DNA of 64,000 bases, from positions 3,392,983-3,456,982 of the forward strand of contig SMSO01000032.1 in NCBI GenBank assembly GCA_004764695.1. The letters run 5' to 3'. The notes beneath the pieces were generated by a model. The model worked only from the letters and a program-made list of their open reading frames with translations. It was not told where the DNA came from and searched no databases. Positions within the stretch are counted from its first letter, which is position 1. Every line of letters begins with the position of its first letter. Position numbers and translations under genes: made by a program. Positions 1 through 11,292 of this stretch are shown here, one piece after another. This DNA is from Schizochytrium sp. TIO01. Taxonomy: Eukaryota; Sar; Bigyra; Thraustochytrida; Thraustochytriidae.

Positions 1-42
1 ATGACTCGGAAAAAGAGATTGAGGCCAACCTATACTTTAAGG
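1..42 (+). CDS. Possible 3' end of an exon of a gene cut by the left edge
   Basis: The third forward frame is open from base 3 and reads DSEKEIEANLYFK before a good splice-donor match (G|GTGAGT, GT at 43-44). This could be the end of an exon whose gene starts left of the window. The frame is too short to recognise a family, and the other two frames also give short peptides. If it is an exon, the intron and any further exon must fit in the 500 bases before the phosphate transporter. Weak evidence. Confidence 0.15.
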
Positions 43-541
43 GTGAGTCGCGTGCTTGTAAGCGATCTCTCTGATTCTTACAGTCTATGAGTGGATCGCT
101 TATGCCGCTGCGAAGTTCCCAATGTTTATAGTTTCTTTCTTTTCGTGCTGTACAAAGTTCAAGTTAGGTTTTTCGACTTTTCATTATTTTCTAATTTTTT
201 TAATATAAATAATATAGTAATAATAAAAATTGGGGGGAAATGGCAAGAAGAAAAGAAAAACTTTATTTGAAAAAGAAACGCGGACTCTACATAACCATAA
301 TGAGGTACATCTGATAACAAGATAGCAAAAGACGCAGAGGCTCGTCGAAAGGCAAACCAGGATCAGCAAACCCAAAACTCGAACCTGGGGAAAGAAATAA
401 AAGTAGAAACCAAACAAAGACTTCTTCTATATATCTGGTCTGCATCGCGAACTGATTGCCGTGCAGCAGAACCGAAACAGGTACAGTGTTTGCCCAACAA
501 TAAGATAGAACAAGAAGCACACGCAAATCTATAGTTGCAAG
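43..541. other. AT-rich upstream region of the phosphate transporter
   Basis: This stretch includes a run of T/A-rich sequence with a TAATAATA-like tract near 210-230. No convincing coding frame is seen on either strand. It probably holds the 5' untranslated region and promoter of the following gene. The ATG at 542 is the first base of that gene. Confidence 0.5.
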
Positions 542-2251
542 ATGGCCACATTCACCCCCAAGGGCGTGGCAATTGGTTTTGGCCTCTTCGTCGGCATCCT
601 CTTCTTTCTTTACTGGTTCCTTGTAGGCCTCGACCTTTTGGGTAATGCCTTCAAGCTCCTCGCTGGTGACTCTGCCGGCTCCCTCTTCGGATCTGTTGAT
701 AACCCAGTTGCCGGTCTCATGGTCGGAATCCTTGCCACCGTTCTGGTTCAATCATCCTCGACCACCACCTCAATTATTGTTGCTGCTGCTGGTGCTGGCG
801 TTCTGCCCGTTTCTACTGGTATTCCCATGGTTTTCGGTGCTAACATTGGTACCTCTGTGACCAACACAATTGTCTCCCTTGGTTTCGTAGGCGATCGCGA
901 GCAGTACCGCCGTGGATTTGCCGGTGCCACTGTTCATGACATGTTTAACTACTTGAACGTGATCCTTTGGCTTCCTCTCGAGTGCATTACCTCAGCCATC
1001 AACCATGGTAACGGTGGTGTTCTCTACCTGCTCACTGCCGAAATTGCAAAGGGATTCTCTGCCTGCGAAGTTGACTGCGAAGACTGGGAAGGCCCTCTCA
1101 AGGTTATTACTGAGGCAATTGCAAAGAAGATTATCTCAGTCGATAAGGATGTAATCAAGGATTTCGCTTATGGTAAGCCTTCGATTGACCTTTGCACAGA
1201 GTTCCTCTGCACGATTCAATATGACTCCGAAGACAACCAGTGTGCTGATCACAAATTTAGCCAGAAGCGTTGTGCTGAGTCTGAGTACGCTGTCAAGGGC
1301 TGGTGTGGTGATGGTGAAAAGAAAGCCAAGGCTGCATTCAACTACTGCATTCGTGAATCCGCTGATGTACCGGTCTCACAAATTACTGTCAACCAATCTG
1401 CTTTGAATGGAGCTATTGAGCACTTTGAGTCTTACAAGCTTAACAAGGGTGGCTGTTTTTATGATGCTGGTCTTTCATCTACTGCAGCTGGCTGGGTTTC
1501 TCTCATCCTCTCCCTCACAATGCTTATTGTTTCCCTCCTCTGCATGGTTAAGCTTCTCGGTATTGCTATTCGCGGAACCGCCGAGGACGTCTTGAAAAAG
1601 GCGCTTAACATGAATGGATACCTCGCCATTGTTGTTGGCTGTGGTGTCACCATGTTTGTGCAGTCTTCTTCGATTACCACCTCTTCCCTTACCCCCCTCG
1701 TGGCCTTGGGCACTCTGTCCCTCGAGGGCATGCTTCCGCTTACGCTTGGTGCCAACATTGGTACCACGCTTACAGGTGTTCTTGCATCGCTTGTCGGATC
1801 GTCCGCTGATGGTTTTCAGCTTGCCATGTGCCACGTTTTCTTCAATGTCTTTGGAACCCTGCTCTTCTACCCGATTCCTCGCATTCGTGCACTCCCCTTG
1901 GGCGCTGCTCGTCGTCTTGGTGATTTGGCAGCCACCTTCAAGGCTTTCCCGATCTTCTACATCATTATGCTGTTTCTTTTCTACCCTGGATTCTTCCTCG
2001 GTATCAGTATTGGCTTCAACATTGGTGGCGGCAGTCTCGCCGGTTCCATTGTTGGACTCCTTGTCTTCGTCGCTATCCACATTGGCTTCTTCTTCTGGTA
2101 CTTCAAACGCGATGGCGAGGCGGTCCTGGTCCGTAGATTTGGGTTTGATGAGGACACCTTTAAGAAGCCTGAGGTTCAACCTTCTTCGGCTTCTAACATG
2201 GAAATCAACGAAGATGTCAAGGTGCAGCCCTCGAGCATCGTCATGGCCTAA
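542..2251 (+). CDS. Type II sodium/phosphate cotransporter (SLC34 family)
   Basis: Single-exon gene for a 569-residue membrane protein, predicted to carry inorganic phosphate into the cell with sodium. The family signature is two inverted-topology repeats, each with a QSSS motif. Here these are VQSSSTTTSI near residue 70, followed by FGANIGTSVTN, and VQSSSITTSS near residue 375, followed by LGANIGTTLTG. Many hydrophobic segments flank both repeats. A Cys-rich, hydrophilic loop at about residues 180-300 lies between the halves, as the large extracellular loop does in animal NaPi-II proteins. The C-terminal half contains a segment FYPIPRIRALPL that matches the family pattern after the second repeat. 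The ATG at 542 begins a frame with a hydrophobic first segment. The short tail contains a Val-Gln-Pro-Ser-Ser repeat. Length and motifs fit SLC34; substrate specificity is inferred from the family. Confidence 0.93.
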   Translation: MATFTPKGVAIGFGLFVGILFFLYWFLVGLDLLGNAFKLLAGDSAGSLFGSVDNPVAGLMVGILATVLVQSSSTTTSIIVAAAGAGVLPVSTGIPMVFGANIGTSVTNTIVSLGFVGDREQYRRGFAGATVHDMFNYLNVILWLPLECITSAINHGNGGVLYLLTAEIAKGFSACEVDCEDWEGPLKVITEAIAKKIISVDKDVIKDFAYGKPSIDLCTEFLCTIQYDSEDNQCADHKFSQKRCAESEYAVKGWCGDGEKKAKAAFNYCIRESADVPVSQITVNQSALNGAIEHFESYKLNKGGCFYDAGLSSTAAGWVSLILSLTMLIVSLLCMVKLLGIAIRGTAEDVLKKALNMNGYLAIVVGCGVTMFVQSSSITTSSLTPLVALGTLSLEGMLPLTLGANIGTTLTGVLASLVGSSADGFQLAMCHVFFNVFGTLLFYPIPRIRALPLGAARRLGDLAATFKAFPIFYIIMLFLFYPGFFLGISIGFNIGGGSLAGSIVGLLVFVAIHIGFFFWYFKRDGEAVLVRRFGFDEDTFKKPEVQPSSASNMEINEDVKVQPSSIVMA

Positions 2252-2821
2252 ACGAACCGTCTCTTATCTCGTTTAGACATAACCTTATTCTTGCAATTCG
2301 CACTGTGAATGCTTCAATCATCACAATTGACTCCATTCATCAACTTAGAAGTCCCTGATATGCCATAATAGCACCACCTAACCTGTAGAATTTTCTTATT
2401 TCGTTTTGATTGAGTTCAAATTTTGTGTATAAATAAATCCCTCAAGCACTCTTGAAAGCTAGAAGTACTCGTGTGTATGGCATGCTCACTACTTACAGAG
2501 ATACCTCAACTCAACTTTTGGAGGGGCTAAGAACTCAGATTAAAGCACATCGACATATATATTTTCAAGGCAGTGGATAACGAGTCGGCATTGCTTAGAG
2601 ATCATGAATTACCACCTAAAACTACAGACATAAATATCCTTGTCATGGTGCTATTAAAAATGAAAATAAAGAAGGATGAAGAATAGCAATACTATGATTT
2701 AAGCACAGAGAAATTTAAAAAAATTAAAAAATGTATTAGAGTTTAATTCTAAAGCTCTTATGATGTGCTCTTTGATGAAGAATATGTAGAAAACCAATGA
2801 GAGTAAAACCTTACATGCTCA
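2252..2821. other. Convergent 3' spacer between transporter and first BCS1-like gene
   Basis: AT-rich spacer between two gene 3' ends. An AATAAA hexamer at 2432-2437 is a plausible polyadenylation signal for the transporter. No coding signal is seen. Confidence 0.45.
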
Positions 2822-4825
2822 CTAACTTGATGAAGACGTGGCTAACACCTCAAGCTGCTCAATGAATTCCTCCAGAGTGTCAGCTCCCTTTGCAAGGGAT
2901 TGGATACTCGCCGGAGATATCTTCACACGATGGTCGGAGAAAGTGTTTTCGATTCGACTCCGATTCTCATCGGAAAGGACTCCAAACATATGTTCTGTCA
3001 TCTCGCAAGCTTGTTTTGCCTCAACATATGTGAAATGAAAGATTTTGTCAATGCGCCCCGGCCGAATTAAAGCGTTGTCCAAATGGCCAATATGATTCGT
3101 CGTCATAATTACCAAACGCCCCTCAGTACTGAAAATACCATCCAGTACTTCTAAGATTCCAGCAAGAGAAAGTTCATCATCTTGCGAAGGTTTCTTAGAG
3201 GCTCTACGAGAAAACCGCGAGACTTTCTTTGTGTCATCGACTTCTGACTTGTCTGTAATAGAACCATCATCTACGCCGCTTGCTTCTCCATCTGACTTCG
3301 ATGATTTGGTGTTCAAAGTTTTCTCGTCACTCTGCTTTGGCACCTTTTCGTAGTGTTCAGCATCTGAGCCAGACTCGCTTTCAGCGTCGCTTTGTTTTGG
3401 CACCTTTTCGTAGTGTTCAGCATCTGAGCCAGACTTGCTTTCATCAAGACTCTGCTCCGGCAACTTTTCGCAGTGTTCATTATTCAACTCAGCCGTGCTT
3501 TCATCACCATGAGCAGGCTCAATGGTTGCGGTACATGTATCCGCAGCAGAGTCGGTATTGGTTTGGGCCTGAGCATCACCTGATGGCTGGCTCGTGGAGG
3601 CCTTGGTAGCAGAAGGAACTGACTCAATGGTACCCTTTTTACTGCTTCTAGGTACCGTCTTGACACGGTCGTCATCAATTTTCTGGTTTCCAATCTCTCT
3701 ACTGCGAACGACTGGAGAGTCAGCGTCGATGTCTTCAAGCAAAAAGACAACATCCTTAAACTCGAGAACGTCTGGCATGTCTTCCCCTGGAATTTGGAAC
3801 TGTAGGTCCATCATCACAGCAAAGAGAGCTTCGTTGGTTTTAATTCCGTTCAGGTTGACGACCACGAGATGACGGTTCGTATATTGAGCCACTGCTCTGG
3901 CAACCGATGTTTTGCCTGTGCCCGGCTCGCCATACAAGAGAATTCCAAGTTTGTACGGGAAACCAGGTCTCGAGTACATTCCACTTTTCTGCTGGAAAGT
4001 ATCAAGTAGACTGATGAACGATTTCTTCATGGGGAAAAAGACATTACTGAACGAATCTCGCCTGTTCATAGGGCTTCTATGTGCAGTGACACGAGCAGAA
4101 GAGCGTTGACTATCTCGCCTATAGTGGTAATCACCACGATCCGATTTACCGATTTGAAGCCTGTTATATATGTACCTCGCAGACCCATCACCTCCCTTAC
4201 GGACAGTGTCAATGTACCAAGCATATGCATCTGCGAGAAATGCGTCAATCCTCTGGACACTACCGCTACCTGTAGCGCGAAATGTATAGGTGGTCACTTC
4301 TTTTTGCATAGTCCAACGGAACGACAAATTATGGTCGAGTTCGATCCAAGAATTTTCACTGGGCGTTTTCACGACCTTGTACCTACCCAGTTGCTTGGCT
4401 GACGTGCCAAAGTGATAGGAATAAGTATCGTAATCAAAGTCGCCTGCTTCTTTGATCGCAATAAGACTAATATCTGCATTTTTTTGTAAAGCAAAGTCAT
4501 ACTTTGCATCGAGGTACATTTTGATGCATTTTACGAAAACACTGTTGCGTTTGCCGACACTGAATTGATTATCTTCATCTTCTTCTTTTGCATTGTATTT
4601 GATCTCCCGAAAGCTAGTCTGAGGCAAAAAGAGCTTCTTATAACATAACTTGATACAAGGTATCAGCACTCGCCAAAGAAGTTCACGACTTATTATCAAG
4701 GAGAGGCTCAAGAACATGGGAAATTGCATGTCTAATTCGTGCTCGTTGATGCGAAAAAGTCTCATCAAGCTATAGATAGGCGCAGTGACAGCTCGAAAAA
4801 CGCGATTCGCAAACAGAGGTTTCAT
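2822..4825 (-). CDS. BCS1-like AAA ATPase with a repeat-bearing insertion
   Basis: Single-exon 667-residue protein. Residues about 1-75 are hydrophobic and basic and probably anchor it in a membrane. A BCS1-type N domain follows to about residue 230. The AAA module has Walker A GEPGTGKT near residue 300 and Walker [12 protein letters not shown] near residue 360. About 190 residues of acidic, Ser/Glu-rich insertion come next, then [13 protein letters not shown], sensor-1 MTTNH and the LIRPGRID arginine segment. True BCS1 translocates the Rieske protein across the inner mitochondrial membrane. The AAA core fits that family, but the insertion between Walker B and sensor 1 is unusual and no Rieske role can be claimed. 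Three tandem 20-residue repeats lie inside the insertion. It is paralogous to the genes at 6973 and 9376. The start is the ATG at 4825, and its segment [15 protein letters not shown] lines up with [15 protein letters not shown] of the third copy. Confidence 0.85.
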   Translation of the reverse strand: MKPLFANRVFRAVTAPIYSLMRLFRINEHELDMQFPMFLSLSLIISRELLWRVLIPCIKLCYKKLFLPQTSFREIKYNAKEEDEDNQFSVGKRNSVFVKCIKMYLDAKYDFALQKNADISLIAIKEAGDFDYDTYSYHFGTSAKQLGRYKVVKTPSENSWIELDHNLSFRWTMQKEVTTYTFRATGSGSVQRIDAFLADAYAWYIDTVRKGGDGSARYIYNRLQIGKSDRGDYHYRRDSQRSSARVTAHRSPMNRRDSFSNVFFPMKKSFISLLDTFQQKSGMYSRPGFPYKLGILLYGEPGTGKTSVARAVAQYTNRHLVVVNLNGIKTNEALFAVMMDLQFQIPGEDMPDVLEFKDVVFLLEDIDADSPVVRSREIGNQKIDDDRVKTVPRSSKKGTIESVPSATKASTSQPSGDAQAQTNTDSAADTCTATIEPAHGDESTAELNNEHCEKLPEQSLDESKSGSDAEHYEKVPKQSDAESESGSDAEHYEKVPKQSDEKTLNTKSSKSDGEASGVDDGSITDKSEVDDTKKVSRFSRRASKKPSQDDELSLAGILEVLDGIFSTEGRLVIMTTNHIGHLDNALIRPGRIDKIFHFTYVEAKQACEMTEHMFGVLSDENRSRIENTFSDHRVKISPASIQSLAKGADTLEEFIEQLEVLATSSSS
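3331..3510 (-). repeat. Three 60-bp in-frame tandem repeats in the BCS1-like gene
   Basis: A 60-base unit is repeated with exact 60-base spacing; the anchor TGGCACCTTTTCG begins at 3339 and 3399 and a diverged copy begins at 3459. The first two units are nearly identical and the third has drifted. Each codes for about 20 residues containing [12 protein letters not shown] or a variant. Length is a multiple of three, so copy number can change without breaking the frame. Confidence 0.9.
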
Positions 4826-5809
4826 TGTACCGAGAAGGAGCAGTAGCTATAGGTTGTGTCTATGGGAAAGATAGACCCTTACAACTGTTCACAAAGCTTC
4901 TTTCTGTCTATGTAAACTCTCTGTGCGACACAGCCTGGAGCAAGTTTCAGGTATGCTTCATCCAACTTTTGCGTTGGCTTCACTTGTTGTGGACCTTTTA
5001 CCAGGATTCACTTTAGTTAGTAGTTTAGCATTGAGAGTTTGTTGGTATTATGGTCATCCCACAGCAATGCAGTTTAATAATAATAATAAATATTGTCAAT
5101 AATAATAAATGTTTTCAGTTCCTTGTATTCTAGCCCAATGTGTATAAGAGTAGAGAGCATCCACGGAGGGCGACGACTGGTCCAAGTTATATTCCTACCT
5201 GCGATGTCTACACTTGACTCCATGTTCTCCCGCTGGAATGATAATGCCTCGTCATCAGCGTTTCCCTTCTACCAGACTCTCTTTCATTCAGCTTGAGCAG
5301 AACCCCCCGTCCAAAAAATAAACAAAAAAAACAGTTTCATTTCAAGAGCGGCGTATTAAACTGACTTGGAGCTTCATGACCAGTCACAGGCAGAGAACTT
5401 TACCTAAGTAGTGCAACTAGAAGCCAGTTCTTGTATTTAGACACACATTTCTCATCATCATTATTATTATTATTACTGTGAATACTACTTGTATTACAAG
5501 ATATTTTTTTCGCAATTATATATAATTAATTATAAATGAATAAATAAAATACTTCCATCGGAGAGCGGACTCTCGGAGCTCATAATGAGTCGCGGTTTCA
5601 GCTTCAGGTTTATCTAAAGGCTTGATAGGAGATGCTTTTAACTAGCGAGCTAGTTATCATAGAGCATAATGGTAAGTCAACATTTATCCAAACACTCCAT
5701 CCGACTCGGGTTTGGGCAGACACCATTCATGAAAGAGGACTGGGAGAACATCGTTTTTTATTATGATTACTCTACTTAACCTTGCTTTGGACAAGTGCCC
5801 CAGGCCTCA

Positions 5810-5888
5810 CCACATCCTAGCAGAGTGCAGAAAGGGAGTTCTTTTAATACCTAGCTTAGCTGCTTATTAGCTATGTAGCTACTTAGTG
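5810..5888 (+). repeat. Direct repeat, copy 1 (79 bp)
   Basis: The copy begins CCACATCCTAGCAG and ends TACTTAGTG. It matches copy 2 at 5919-5997 with five mismatches counted by eye; the period is 109 bases. It is noncoding and contains several TAGCT/AGCTA words. Confidence 0.9.
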
Positions 5889-5918
5889 CCCAAGGAACGG
5901 CACGTGCGGACCTCCCCA

Positions 5919-5997
5919 CCATATCCTAGCAGAGTGCAGAAAGGGAGTTCTTTTAATACCTAACTTAGCTGCTTATTTGCTATGTAGATACTTAGTA
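5919..5997 (+). repeat. Direct repeat, copy 2 (79 bp)
   Basis: Second copy of the 79-base repeat that starts at 5810. The 30 bases between the copies are not repeated. No target-site duplication or terminal inverted repeat was found, so a local tandem duplication is more likely than a mobile element. Confidence 0.9.
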
Positions 5998-6972
5998 CAT
6001 CATTCCGGTTTTATTCGAATAGATACCTGAAACTGGAAGAAGCTGGAGCTAGCAACATGGATTAGAGTTAATGACTGATTTGGCTTGAGTCTTTGCCCCA
6101 AGACAAAAGTGAACTTTACTTTTCTAAAAATAAAAAGGACCTGGAACATATTGAACTTTCAAATTCCTACATGTAGACCAGTATTTGGGTTAAATCCATA
6201 GAATATTTTGGCTTGAAATATTGGTCAAGCGTTTCTTAATAAAGTTGTAGGACGTTGCTCATGACCAATAACACCACCCTGGCTTTAAATGTGTATACTT
6301 GAAAGTAAGGCAACTTATAGCGTAATATCCAAGTTGGTGATGCAGTGCTCAAAGCCCGCATCGTTGGACCCTACCTCTACCTACCTAATAACTCTAGGTA
6401 CCTCATGAAGAGGGAGAGTGATGAATACTCTTTTTTAATATGGGAGTAGGCTTCCATATCAGCAACTGACTGCATTCGGAAGAGCGAAAGGAAGTGATCC
6501 CAGATGAAATCATACCGGCCATTAAGGATAACTTTTTCTGGTAATAGCCTAGAGATTGAAAAGTTAATTGCAATTCAACTGGTCGAGACGATAATAATTA
6601 TCTTGATAGTATGCTGCTACTTCTATTGCTAAAATTCTAAGATAAGACGCGAGGTGGGTAATGGTAGCAGCATGACTAGTTAGTTTCTCTCGAATTTTTG
6701 ATTATCTCCAGATTATTATTTTAAAAAAAAAAAATTACTTCTATGTATACGAGTAAAAAATAATTAGCAATTATAATTTTTATCAATATTATTATTATTA
6801 TTATGAAGTGGGGAGACTTCCAAACTCTAATAGAGTATGTATGCTTCCTTAATTTGCTTCCTTACTTGCTTGCTTTTTTCTTTAGAGGCATTTTGCAAAA
6901 TCAAAACCAAAACGCTGAAGGAAGAATAAACATTTCTTGCCGACAGTCAGGCTAATACTAGTAAACGAAGAG

Positions 6973-8625
6973 ATGATGGAGGAAATGTGGACGAACCCCA
7001 GTCTGCAAGGTATCTTGGTGAACCTGGCGCTTGACATAGTCCGCACAGGTAACCGGCAATTTGACTCTATGATTTCCATGGCACTATTCACCCTCTTCAG
7101 CGCCAGGTCGGAACCCTTTCAAACCTTGACGACCAATGTTTGCAAATATTTGGTCAAGCTGATTTGGTCTGATACTTCATTCACGCGCAACATCATCGCT
7201 ACTAATAACATCAAAAGAAGGTTTCTCTCCAGAGACCCCAATCCAACTGGTGAGCGAAATATACTTCTACAAAAAGCTCTGATATTGTATCTCCACGAGA
7301 AGTACTCAATTGCTTATAAAGATGCAGAGTCTAACCTTATTGCAGCAAAAGAGCTGCAAACGTATAGTCATTCATCACGTTTAACCTCCTACGGGAGCAC
7401 TGTTGAGCACCTAGCCCAGTACAACATGGTCAAAGAACCCTGTGAGGATGAGTGGGTAGAGATAGAAGATAATCTTATGATTTGTCGCCATGTTGTGGAA
7501 AGTAAAGAGGATCAACAAAAGAATTCCCCGGAATACAATATTGAAAAGATTGTATACAAGCTTTGCTCTACACGCAAGGACGGAGATGAACATATTGAAG
7601 CACTCGTCAAAAATGCATTCAGCTGGTACATTGATAAGGTACAGCAGGTGTCCAGTGGCACCAAGCGTTATACTTATGACTTGCTACTTAGCAAACATAA
7701 AAGCTCCAGCAGTCTCGAAGACGGCTTACCCACAAGAAGAAGAGAAATCGATTGCACCAAAACTCTTGAGAATATTTTCTTTCCTGAAAAGGATCAATTC
7801 GTGCGATTAATTGATACTTTTCTGAAGAAGGAGGGTAAATACTCTTCACCTGGTTTTCCCCACAAACTCGGTATTCTTCTTCATGGAGAACCTGGCACCG
7901 GCAAGACATCTATTGCAAAAGCACTTGCCGTGTACACAAACCGGCATCTTGTTCGTATTAGGCTGGGCTCTATTCGTACTAATACGCAGCTCTACCAGGC
8001 CATGATGGACTGTTCCTACAAAGTCCAAGGTGAGGACATGCCAGTCAAGCTTGAATTTAAAGACATTATCTTTTTACTCGAAGATATTGATGCAGATTCA
8101 AAGGTAGTACATCAAAGAGGTAACTATGATGATGAGGATGAAGATGAGAAGGCAAAAGAATTCAACGTGGAGGCCAGGAGCATGATTAACAGACTACTCA
8201 CAGAAGCCAATATAAATGGTGCTCAAGGTCTATTAGAGGATCCCGATTCTCACGAAAAACTCTCTCTTGCAGGCATTCTTGATGTTCTGGACGGCATTCT
8301 CGACACTGAAGGTCGTATCGTTATAATGACAACAAATCACCCTGGCCACTTGGACAATGCACTTATTCGACCTGGTCGTATTGATAAAAAGTACCACCTT
8401 ACATATGCAAGAGCGGAAGCTGTCTGCGCACTAACCCAGCAGTTCTTTGATGGAGTTACTGATGTCCACTTGAAACGAATTAACGAGGTTTTTGGTGATT
8501 CTCGAGTTAAAATTACACCTGCACATGTTGAGTCTCTTGCGAAAGGTGCAGAAAGCGAAGATGATTTCATAGAACAACTTGAGACTTTGGCGGCAAACTC
8601 ACTTCGACGTATAACGTCCATCTAG
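6973..8625 (+). CDS. BCS1-like AAA ATPase (second copy)
   Basis: Single-exon protein of 550 residues from the ATG at 6973; upstream in-frame codons include no ATG. The N terminus has the segment LDIVRTGNRQFDSM, shared with the third copy. A BCS1-type N domain runs to about residue 290. Walker A is GEPGTGKT at about 305-312 and Walker B is [11 protein letters not shown] near 370. The acidic insertion here is short (about 60 residues). LSLAGILDVLDGI, MTTNH and LIRPGRID follow. The insertion differs in length and sequence in all three copies while the ATPase core is conserved, so the core is under constraint. Family role: membrane-bound AAA chaperone or translocase, classically mitochondrial. 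Location and client here are unknown. Divergent from the first copy, convergent with the third. Confidence 0.87.
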   Translation: MMEEMWTNPSLQGILVNLALDIVRTGNRQFDSMISMALFTLFSARSEPFQTLTTNVCKYLVKLIWSDTSFTRNIIATNNIKRRFLSRDPNPTGERNILLQKALILYLHEKYSIAYKDAESNLIAAKELQTYSHSSRLTSYGSTVEHLAQYNMVKEPCEDEWVEIEDNLMICRHVVESKEDQQKNSPEYNIEKIVYKLCSTRKDGDEHIEALVKNAFSWYIDKVQQVSSGTKRYTYDLLLSKHKSSSSLEDGLPTRRREIDCTKTLENIFFPEKDQFVRLIDTFLKKEGKYSSPGFPHKLGILLHGEPGTGKTSIAKALAVYTNRHLVRIRLGSIRTNTQLYQAMMDCSYKVQGEDMPVKLEFKDIIFLLEDIDADSKVVHQRGNYDDEDEDEKAKEFNVEARSMINRLLTEANINGAQGLLEDPDSHEKLSLAGILDVLDGILDTEGRIVIMTTNHPGHLDNALIRPGRIDKKYHLTYARAEAVCALTQQFFDGVTDVHLKRINEVFGDSRVKITPAHVESLAKGAESEDDFIEQLETLAANSLRRITSI

Positions 8626-9375
8626 GTGGCTTTACATACTTCTATTCTAAATCCTCATTCGATATTCCGTTTATCGGTAAATCCATAGCTAGCAATTTTT
8701 TCTTGTTTTCAAACGAACATCAAAGCATATGATTCTACTCGAAAGAATACCAAACTTTTTTTATATAACTGGAATGAACTTAAATCATGATGCATTGCAA
8801 TCATATTTTAATCGCTCTCCCACGTAGTTAATCGCTTTAATTCTTTCCGATGCTTACAATGTATTCGCTTAATGTTGACAAGGTGAGAACTTTGTAGAGA
8901 TACATAATTAGCAATAGAACCTCGTTTTGAAGCATACACGTTATCATGATTAATAATCCAAAAATAGCAATTGTAGTCACAAGTAAAAGAATACAAAAGT
9001 TGCGAGCCTCCCGAAAATTGCATTCCCTAGAGTACTTCAACAATACCCCCTTACTCTTTCTCGTGAGACGTTTTGCTCTTTAGCTACCAATTCTGTTGTT
9101 AGAGATAACAAGAGTATTTGTTGATTGTGATAAGAGCTTTGAAGACCTTTTCATCAATTTTCGGATACATAGGCATTTTCGCATTATCCTTCGGCAGACG
9201 CATTTCTGAAGGTTTAGGGAAACCAGAAAGAAATCACAAGGAATAAAAACAAACACGCAAAATATGCAGTAGATGCTTATCTTTTAATATGCAGTCACTT
9301 GACTGTTGCAACCATGGACTTTATAGATAAAAGTTTCAAGATGTATAGACAAACGAATTGTTGTGATATAAAGGT
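8626..9375. other. Convergent spacer between BCS1-like genes 2 and 3
   Basis: AT-rich 3' flanks of two convergent genes. Short open frames on the minus strand (8808-9043) have biased hydrophobic composition and no recognisable motif. No RNA gene or repeat is seen. Confidence 0.45.
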
Positions 9376-11292
9376 TCAAGCATAAGCCTCTGCTAACATT
9401 TCGAGCCGAGCAATAAACTCCTCTTCTGTATCTGCCTCCGCAGCAACAGATTCAATCTTTGCTGGCGTGATTTGAACACAGGGGCTGGAAAAGGTCTTCT
9501 GAAGACGGATGCGATTGGCCCTAGTAAGGCTGCCAAAATATAATTTGGTCATGTCACACACAGCGTCAGCTTGCACGTAGGTAAGGTTGAAGATTTTGTC
9601 GATGCGGCCAGGGCGTACCAATGCTTCATCGAGGCGCTCACGATGGTTGGTCGTCATAATCACAATTCGCCCTTCAGTATCGAGAATCCCATCCATCACC
9701 TCTAGCAAGCCCGCAAGGGAGAGTTTGTCCGTCTGAGAAGCCCATGTAGAACGGGTCAACGAGGTCTGATCACCCTTTGATCCGCCAACCGGAGTTGCAA
9801 GGCTTGCGATGATGGCACCAAGCATCTCCGCAGAACCACCCTCAGGTCCACCCTCAGACCCAGTACCATCTAGTATTTCAAGGTCGTCATCATCAGATCC
9901 GTCATTATCCATGATGTGGGAACCAGAATCGTTGTCTTCTACCCCATCAAAGCTCGTGCTAATTGATACGGTCTTAGTGTTATTAAAATCAGATGAAATC
10001 TGGGTACACGATGACGTTTCTTCCTTACACTCTGTTACAGCCGCGCCAATGTTAGTTGTGCTGGCAGGCCTCTCGTTGGCTTCTCCGCTTGGACGACGGT
10101 TCCGGTTGACCTTGGCAGGCGCACGACGATGTACAATCTTTGTGGCCGCATCAACATCCTCAAGCAAGAAGATAACATTCTCATATTTGAGAGTCACAGG
10201 CATGTCTTCCCCTGAGACGCTATAGCGACAATCAATCATTGCACGCTGAAGTTCTTCGTTTGTACGGATGGCCCCCAAGTTGATGGAGATGATATGCCTT
10301 CCAGTGTACTGTGCGAGGGCCTTAGTCACCGATGTCTTGCCGGTTCCTGGAGGGCCATGCATTAAGATCCCGAGCTTGTGCGGGAAGCCCGGGATTTGAT
10401 ACTTGCCACGTTTGTGCATAAAGTTGTCAAGAACTCGCAAGAGATTGTCTTTCTCTGGGAAGAAAATAGAATCAAAAGTCTTACGCCCACTCAGCTCATA
10501 CCTGCGAGCAGGCAATGCATTCGGTGTCTCATCTTGGTTGTCGTCATCGTCGCCTCCCTTGGACTTGCGTTTATTGTTCAGAATATAAAGGTATTTGGTT
10601 TTGTCATCAGTGGTTTTGCGAATGGTTTCTTTATACCAGTCGAATGCACGCTGCAGAAATGATGTAATGTGTTTTGCCCCGTCTGTACGAGTGGAGCGGA
10701 AAGTAAAAATTGTCTTCTTCGTGCGATTTGAAGAGCTTCCACTGGATTCCTCATTGTCTACAACCACCACCTCCCGATAGAACATAAGGTCATCCTCAAT
10801 TTCAGCCCAGTTCTTCTGCATAGGCATATCGATAAGCGAGTAAGCCGAAAGTTGGTCAGCAGTTGTACCATACTGAACATCCCAGGTGTCCTTGTTCATC
10901 GTGTAAGCCTCTTTGGCTGCCATGAGACTGGTCTCGGCGCTCTCATAGTGAATTTTGTCGCGAAGTTCTCCAATATACAATGTGATTGCCTTCTGAAGAA
11001 TATTGTTGCGCCGATCGCCGTCACTAGAGGATCTGCGATAGCCGCCTGACTCCTCAAAGATAATTTCGCGCTCGTACGCGCTGCGACGGCGAGTCAGTTT
11101 GGCCCAGAGAGCAAGCACCCATCTACGCAAATACTGCCTGTAAAAGTTGATTTTAGCCTGCACAATTATGGGCAGCATCATTGCCGCGAACATATCAAGC
11201 ACTGGGTTTCCTGTGCGAAGGATGTTTAAAAGTCCTGACGCAAGACCGGGATTGGCCTGCAAAGCGTCCAGCGGAACTTGTTCATCCGACAT
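9376..11292 (-). CDS. BCS1-like AAA ATPase (third copy)
   Basis: Single-exon, 638-residue protein. The ATG at 11292 ([11 protein letters not shown]) is chosen because the open frame upstream contains no other ATG. The N-terminal segment [20 protein letters not shown] is a likely membrane anchor. The middle has the BCS1-type domain, then Walker A GPPGTGKT near residue 315 and Walker [12 protein letters not shown] near 375. An insertion of about 140 residues rich in Ser, Asp and Gly follows. [18 protein letters not shown] and LVRPGRID complete the ATPase. Compared with the other two copies it has the more usual GPPGTGKT Walker A (they have GEPGTGKT). Function as for the paralogues: probably a membrane AAA chaperone; client not known. 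Confidence 0.87.
   Translation of the reverse strand: MSDEQVPLDALQANPGLASGLLNILRTGNPVLDMFAAMMLPIIVQAKINFYRQYLRRWVLALWAKLTRRRSAYEREIIFEESGGYRRSSSDGDRRNNILQKAITLYIGELRDKIHYESAETSLMAAKEAYTMNKDTWDVQYGTTADQLSAYSLIDMPMQKNWAEIEDDLMFYREVVVVDNEESSGSSSNRTKKTIFTFRSTRTDGAKHITSFLQRAFDWYKETIRKTTDDKTKYLYILNNKRKSKGGDDDDNQDETPNALPARRYELSGRKTFDSIFFPEKDNLLRVLDNFMHKRGKYQIPGFPHKLGILMHGPPGTGKTSVTKALAQYTGRHIISINLGAIRTNEELQRAMIDCRYSVSGEDMPVTLKYENVIFLLEDVDAATKIVHRRAPAKVNRNRRPSGEANERPASTTNIGAAVTECKEETSSCTQISSDFNNTKTVSISTSFDGVEDNDSGSHIMDNDGSDDDDLEILDGTGSEGGPEGGSAEMLGAIIASLATPVGGSKGDQTSLTRSTWASQTDKLSLAGLLEVMDGILDTEGRIVIMTTNHRERLDEALVRPGRIDKIFNLTYVQADAVCDMTKLYFGSLTRANRIRLQKTFSSPCVQITPAKIESVAAEADTEEEFIARLEMLAEAYA

Larger units (their letters stand above)
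4826..6972. other. Divergent spacer between BCS1-like genes 1 and 2
   Basis: About 2.1 kb of AT-rich DNA between two divergently transcribed genes, with ATT/AAT tracts near 5076-5110, 5456-5475 and 6786-6804. A pair of 79-base direct repeats is annotated separately. Short open frames (for example 4825-5016) show no family signal. Promoters for both genes should lie here, but none can be pinned. Confidence 0.5.

Noticed and set aside
1475-2179. 234-codon minus-strand frame inside the phosphate transporter
   Set aside because: Antisense shadow of a well-supported membrane protein gene; no motif of its own.
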